From assembly GCA_026874595.1 (NCBI GenBank), contig CM049307.1, positions 20,189,079-20,253,078 of the forward strand: DNA of 64,000 nucleotides, in the 5' to 3' direction. The translations under genes and the position numbers were made by a program. Below the pieces are notes generated by a model. That model ran no database searches. It was not told the origin of the DNA and saw nothing but the letters and a program-made list of their open reading frames with translations. The DNA is from Sipunculus nudus. Lineage: Eukaryota > Annelida > Sipuncula > Golfingiida > Sipunculidae. Shown here in pieces: positions 59,261-64,000 of the stretch (position 1 is the stretch's first letter; each line of letters opens with the position of its first letter).

Positions 59261-60689
59261 TCATAAACATCCCGATAAACAATCAGTAAGTATATTGATT
59301 TTCCCTTTAATGTGTGTGATTTCAAGGTTGTATTCCTGTAAGAACAAACACCATCTCAACAATCTTTGATTTTTACTCTTTAACCTATTCATGAACGTGA
59401 GGGGATTGTGATCACTGAAGACAATGATAAAGCCTGAAGTAACATATATTTCAAACTGTTGCAATGCCAAAATCAAAGTGAAAGATACTTTTTCAATAGT
59501 GGAGTAGTTTTTCTGGTTTGCATTAAACTTTCTTGAGAAATAACAATTTAGATGATTTATGCCATCATTTCTTTCTTGTAACAACACAGCACCAGCAGCA
59601 GTATCACTAGCATCTACAGCTAACTTAAAAGGCACAGAAATGTCTGGAGCTGCCAAACTGGTGAACTTTTCAGAATTGCTTTCAAATTCTGAAATGCCTT
59701 TTCCACCGAACATTCCATACAAACGTTTGTTTCTTCTTAAAACAAATTAGTCAAAGGTTCAGCTACAGCAGAAACATTTGCACAAAACTTCCAGTAGTAT
59801 CCAACCATACCAAGAAAACGCATTATTTGCTTTTTGTTTTCTGGTCCAGGAAATGCAAAAATAGCACTTATTTTAGCATCAACAGGTTTTACCTGACCCT
59901 GCCCTACAATATGACCCAAAAATGTTACTTGTGCATGAAAAAACTCAGATTTTACTTAGTTGATGGTCAGACGTGCTTCACTGTGTCTTTCGAAGATTTC
60001 GCGAAGAATTTGCAGATGTTTCTTCTAGGTGTCGCTGTACACGATAAGGTCATCAATATATGCGTCGCAGCCCTGAATGTCCTTGGCAACCACATGGATG
60101 AGGCGCTGGAAAGTGGCTGGCGAGTTCTTCATGCCAAACGGCATAACTTTATACTGGTACAGTCCTTGCGGCGTCACAAATGCGGACACTTCTTTCGCTT
60201 GTTTGTCAGCGGAACTTGCCAGAATCCTTTTAGCAAGTCAAGTTTGGAGACATATCTGGAGCTACCGACTCTATCAATACAATCATCGATCCTCAGAAAG
60301 GGGAACGTGTCATTTTTGGTGACAGAGTTCAGTTTTCGATAATCTGTGCACATACGATAACTTCCATCAGGTTTTGGCACAAGAATACATGGTGAACTCC
60401 AGTTACCGTTACCAGGTTAAATAAAATCATTGTTCAGCATATACTGAATCTTGTACTGTAGATACTTTTGCTTTTCTGGATTCAGTCTATAAGGATGTTG
60501 CTTGACTGCGCTTGCCTCGCCAACATCGACGTCATAGCACAATATGTTAGTTCGCATTGGAATTTCACTAAACAAATGTTCATAATTCCGCAGCAGGTTC
60601 TTGAGGTCTTGTTGTTGTGCGGTAAGGTGTGACAGTGTGGCGTGCAGGTTTTTAAGCACGTCTGAGTTTTTTATATGGTACTGTACCAC
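59261..60689 (-). pseudogene. Gmr1-like reverse transcriptase and RNase H, broken
   Basis: The N-terminal connecting part (60417-60689) is followed by MPKPDGSYRMCTDYRKLN (60380 leftwards) and SKLDLLKGFWQVPL, which retains the motif A Asp. After a frameshift near 60180, the YIDD box is encoded at 60049-60060. The thumb segment (59737-59919) has FLGMVGYYWKFC. RNase H (59261-59722) shows DASDTAAGAVLLQ, STIEK and FSDHNPL, the expected Asp-Glu-Asp residues, and ends DCLSG. Catalytic residues are all present, but at least three frame breaks prevent translation. Confidence 0.9.
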
Positions 60690-60806
60690 ACCGAATGTCT
60701 ACATCACACAATCAATATCTACTTTAACTAGGTCAGGGTCAGTTTTTACACAATTAACAGCAGTAACATTTTGTACAACATCTGATGTGCTATTTCTGTC
60801 ATAATA

Positions 60807-61889
60807 TTATTTCAACATGTTAACATGGCACAGCCGTTTCTTCTTACGTCTATCTGGTGTCAACAGTATGTAATTTAAAACACTGAATTTCTTGTCAACA
60901 ATGTAAGGACCAAAATACCTAGCTTGCAGAGGTCTGCCAGGGATGGGAAGTAAGGCAAGGACCTTTTCACAAGGCTCAAACGTCCTACTTACACTGTGCT
61001 TGTCATACTTTTTTTTCATTTTACTTTGTGTGGATTTGACTTTGCAATCTCACAACAATTGTGTAGTTTGGTGCGAAAGTCTGAGACATACTGCAGTATG
61101 CTAAGAGAATCAGGATTATCAGAAGTTTCTCTTTAAGCAGTTTCAATGGTCCGCGAACTGAGTGTCCAAAAACTAGTTCAAAGGGACTGAAACCCAAGGA
61201 CTCTTGAACGGATTCTCTGACAGCAAACAGCAATAGGTGGATTCCTTCTTCCTAGTCTTTCTGTGTGTCATAGCAATAAGTCCTGATCATGTTTTTTAAT
61301 GTCTGGTATGGCAAAGAGCTGCTAAAGACCTAGCTCAAGCATAACTTGTTGGAATAAACCAGACAAAATTAGACCCTTGGTCAGACTGGACGGATTTTGG
61401 TAATCCATCAGTTGTTGACTTGGTCAGAGCTTTGACAATACTTTTGGCATTAATTTTGCGCAATGGTATTGCCTTAGGGAACCTGGTAGATGCGCACATA
61501 ATTGTCAGCAAGTATTCATGTCCAGATTTTGTTTTTGGCAGTTGTTCAACACAGTCAACAATAATCCTACTGAATGGTTCCTCGAAAGCAGGAATAGGCC
61601 TAAGTGGGGCCTTAGGAGGATTCTGGTTTGGCTTGCCTACCATCTGGCATGTATGACATGATTTATAATATTGTACAACATCTTTCCTGAGGATAGGCCA
61701 ATAGAAGTGTGTACTAACTTTCTGATAAGTTTTATTTATACCTAAATTGCCAGACAAAGGAACCTCATGTGCCATGCTTAGAATTTCATTGCGAAAGCTT
61801 TTGGGCATTACTATTTGATGTTTGATGGCCCACTCATCATCAGCGCATACATCAGGTGGTCGCCATTTACGCATAAGACATAGAAACAA
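60807..61889 (-). pseudogene. Gmr1-like integrase, broken, catalytic Glu deleted
   Basis: The zinc finger region (61889 leftwards) reads HEVPLSGNLGINKTYQK and ends SCHTCQ: the cysteines are kept but the second His expected in this pattern (GHLG) is Asn. The core has IIVDCVEQLP (first Asp) and VQSDQGSNF (second Asp). Just after, near 61345, a deletion of roughly 45 nt removes the conserved segment holding the catalytic Glu. The frame resumes at TLKNMIRTYC and the SVQESLGFSPFELVFGHS segment (61021-61233). The C-terminal GPY module (YFGPYIV) is at 60807-61019 and ends RLCHVNMLK. Confidence 0.9.
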
Positions 61890-62847
61890 ACTGGGTTCTG
61901 TGACAGCTCATCTTTAGAAACTGCCCTGGGAAACAAACACGAAATATCAGGGTCCTTATGCTGTTCCGCAATAAGTTCTGACCTTGAGAGTGCTGCCTCC
62001 TGTACGGGCGAGTCGTTGGACGAGTCACTAGTGATTCCCAGAGTGTTATTATCTGGACCATTATCCTCATGTGTGTTTTTCTTGGCCATAGATCTAGTTA
62101 CAGCACATGAAGGATACAAACCAGGAATTCCTGACTTTCCGGATCAGTGTCCTGATCAAGTGACGGCTTTTCTGTCACTATTGGTACAGGCTGTATTTTG
62201 TCACCTGCAAGATCATTGCCTAGTAGCAACTGAATTCCCTTAAAGGGTAAAGTAGTTCTTATGCCCAAAGTTATATTCCCAGAAATCAAATCTGACTTTA
62301 AATGGATCTGTGAAGCGGAACTGAAGTGTGCTTGTATGAAAACACACCATTAACAAGTAGTGCATGTGCACCAGTAAAGGACCTATTAGAAAATGGCAAA
62401 GTGTTTGCTAACATGAGAGTCTAGCCTAAACCAGTGTCCCTCAAAATTCTAATAGGGGTAGAATCTGAAAAATCAGTGATACAAAACCATCATGTATGAT
62501 TGGCTCAAATAACTCCATTTCAGAGTCAAAAGAAGAATATACTACCTCAGCTTCATCAAACAAAGAACTGACATTGACAGTGTCAGTCATAAACTCTTTT
62601 TCAGAGTCATTAAGGAATCTACATCCTTTTTATCATCAAACTCCTCATGGGAGTCAACAAAGGAATTTTCCTCAGCAGAAACAAACTTCTGTTTGTCATA
62701 AGAGGACCGTGCCTCATTTGAAATACTCTCCCAAGAGTCATTAAAGAGAATACTCCTCGCAGGAGTCCTGAAGGGCCTAGCCTTATTACATTCCTCGCAG
62801 GAATCAACTGAGGTTTTTACCCCGCAAGCTACGGAATCTTCTTTGGA
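61890..62847 (-). pseudogene. Gmr1-like protease region and linker, broken
   Basis: The aspartic protease signature survives as LRDTG (DTG codons at 62430-62438), but a stop follows four codons later. Further on, the frame at 62098-62289 holds TTLPFKGIQLLLGNDLAGDK, the conserved segment after the protease core in this group. The frame at 61811-62119 (TRSMAK then acidic linker) leads into the integrase. The stretch 62450-62840 is Glu/Ser-rich spacer with several frame changes. Confidence 0.75.
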
Positions 62848-64000
62848 TTAAGACGGCACTTGGGCCTGCGTAGTATCAAACTCTTTACGAGAGTCAATAA
62901 AGGAGTTGTACCTCTTATTTACATGAAAAGAGCCTGGCTCTTGTACTATGCTATACATAGATTTTGAAACAAAACCAGAAGGTTTGCTATTTGGTTTATT
63001 CGCAATTTTCCAGCAGTCAGATATTAGATGACCTTCCTTCTTGCAGTAATTACAGATTTTCCTTGAAAATGACTGGTCTTTGTTGGACTTAGACACAGTG
63101 GACGTGGACTGAGATGTAGCAATGGACTTTATTGAACTACCAGGACTACTAGTACTGGATGACTGCACTTTAAACTGATTTTGACCATACTGATTTACAT
63201 TCTTGTTTGTGAATGACTGGTTTGATTTTCTAGTAAAGGACATTTTGTATTTCAATGAATAATTATCAGCTAATTGAGCAGCAATGTCAAGTGTTTCAGG
63301 ACTTTTCTCATCAAGAAAAGTGTTAACATCTGCGTTAATGCAGCGCTTAAGTTCTTCAAGCAAAATCAACTAGCGCAAATTGTCATAATCTTTCATTACA
63401 TTTTTAGAACTACACCAGCGATCAAACAACTGCTCTTTAGCCCAAGCAAATTCGACGTAGGTCTGTTCTTTGCGTTTTTTCCAATTTCTGAATTTCTGGC
63501 GGAAACCTCTGGAACTAACTCATAACCTTTTAGGATAAACCGTTTTACCAGGTCATAGTCAGCTTCTACTGAAAGCTCTGTATAAATTTCTCTGGTCTTG
63601 CCAGTCAATACACTTTGTAACAGCATAGTCCAATTTTTCTAAGGCCATTTTAAATTTTCAGCTACCTTCTCAAAGTGTAAGAAATATTTATCAACCTCTT
63701 TTTCTTGAAAAGGTGGGACAAGTCTAATGTGTTTAGTAACATCAAAACTGTGATTTTGGGCAGCACTTAGACTATGTCTAGTTTAAGTCTTTCTTACTCC
63801 AGGCGGTTTAACTCAATTTCTTTTTCTTTTTCTAGTCTTTCTCTATCTAACCTTTCATGTTCTTCCCTCTCTCCTCCTTGTTTTTCTAATTCTAACTGTT
63901 TTAATGCTACCTCATGTTGCATTCCTAACTTTTTTAATTCTAATTGCATAGTAAGGCTGTCATTTTTGGATATTTCAACCTTACTCACTTCAATTAAACT
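62848..64000 (-). pseudogene. Gmr1-like gag, broken, partial
   Basis: Three pieces. The N-terminal part (63794 to the window edge) is a charged coiled coil rich in Leu, Lys and Glu. The middle (63396-63626) has LLQSVLTGKTREIYTELS and ILKGYELVPEV, a capsid-like helical segment typical of this group. The C-terminal part (62848-63369) has a Ser/Thr-rich linker and a CCHC zinc knuckle, CNYCKKEGHLISDC (about 63013-63055), for RNA binding. Frameshifts separate all three. Confidence 0.87.

Larger units (their letters stand above)
58308..64000 (-). mobile_element. Gmr1-like Ty3/gypsy LTR retrotransposon, 5' end outside window
   Basis: Reading on the minus strand from the window edge: gag with a zinc knuckle, protease, integrase, reverse transcriptase, RNase H, polypurine tract, 3' LTR. 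Integrase comes before reverse transcriptase, the order of Ty1/copia, yet the protein motifs (GPY in the integrase tail, YIDD reverse transcriptase, gypsy RNase H) are Ty3/gypsy. That combination defines the Gmr1-like group, first described from deuterostomes. Multiple frameshifts, stops and an integrase deletion show a dead copy. The 5' LTR, primer site and target duplication lie beyond position 64000. Confidence 0.9.

Overview
This is eukaryotic, animal-type DNA: AT-rich, gene-poor, and built mostly of transposable elements, tandem repeats and microsatellites. It has no operon structure. The one clear protein-coding gene ends in a prenylation box and its exon begins at a splice acceptor. The mobile elements suggest a marine invertebrate, possibly a mollusc or other lophotrochozoan: a tyrosine-recombinase retrotransposon, a Ty3/gypsy element with integrase ahead of reverse transcriptase, and a mobile family carrying runs of AGGTCA. 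The species cannot be named from the sequence.

Layout. 0-4.7 kb: intergenic, with a (TA)n run and one possible Cys-rich exon. 4.77-9.37 kb: a decayed DIRS-order retrotransposon with reverse transcriptase, RNase H and tyrosine recombinase, flanked by split direct repeats in the order A1 - body - B1 - A2 - B2. 9.9-11.7 kb: small terminal-inverted-repeat elements and poly-G tracts. 12-17.5 kb: a 127-codon ORF of unknown nature, a dispersed repeat (second copy at 35.8 kb), a ~120-bp tandem array, and two tandem copies of a ~600-bp repeat whose third copy lies inverted at 20.5-21.3 kb. 19.0-19.7 kb: a duplicated repeat with nuclear-receptor-type half sites. 25.7-26.5 kb: a single-coding-exon Ras-family GTPase on the minus strand. 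28.3-29.5 kb: a diverged ~670-bp tandem duplication. 33.2-33.7 kb: a GC-rich dispersed repeat with 29-bp and 23-bp poly-G runs; an inverted copy without them lies at 57.6-57.9 kb. 34.0 kb: a plausible isolated coding exon. 37.1-38.2 kb: an 85-bp satellite. 41.7-42.5 kb: a 40-bp polypyrimidine satellite. 44.5 kb: a miniature element with 11-bp perfect inverted ends. 47.0 and 52.7 kb: two copies of a tRNA-like SINE. 55.6-57.57 kb: an ~81-bp satellite that stays open as a 27-residue repeat. 58.3-64.0 kb: a minus-strand Gmr1-like Ty3/gypsy element with its 3' LTR and hairpin; its 5' end lies beyond the window.

The genes do not form a pathway. The GTPase is the only locus I would call a working gene. 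Both retrotransposons are dead here: each has frame breaks and lost catalytic residues. Candidate exons are given low confidence because they rest on splice signals and open frames read by eye.
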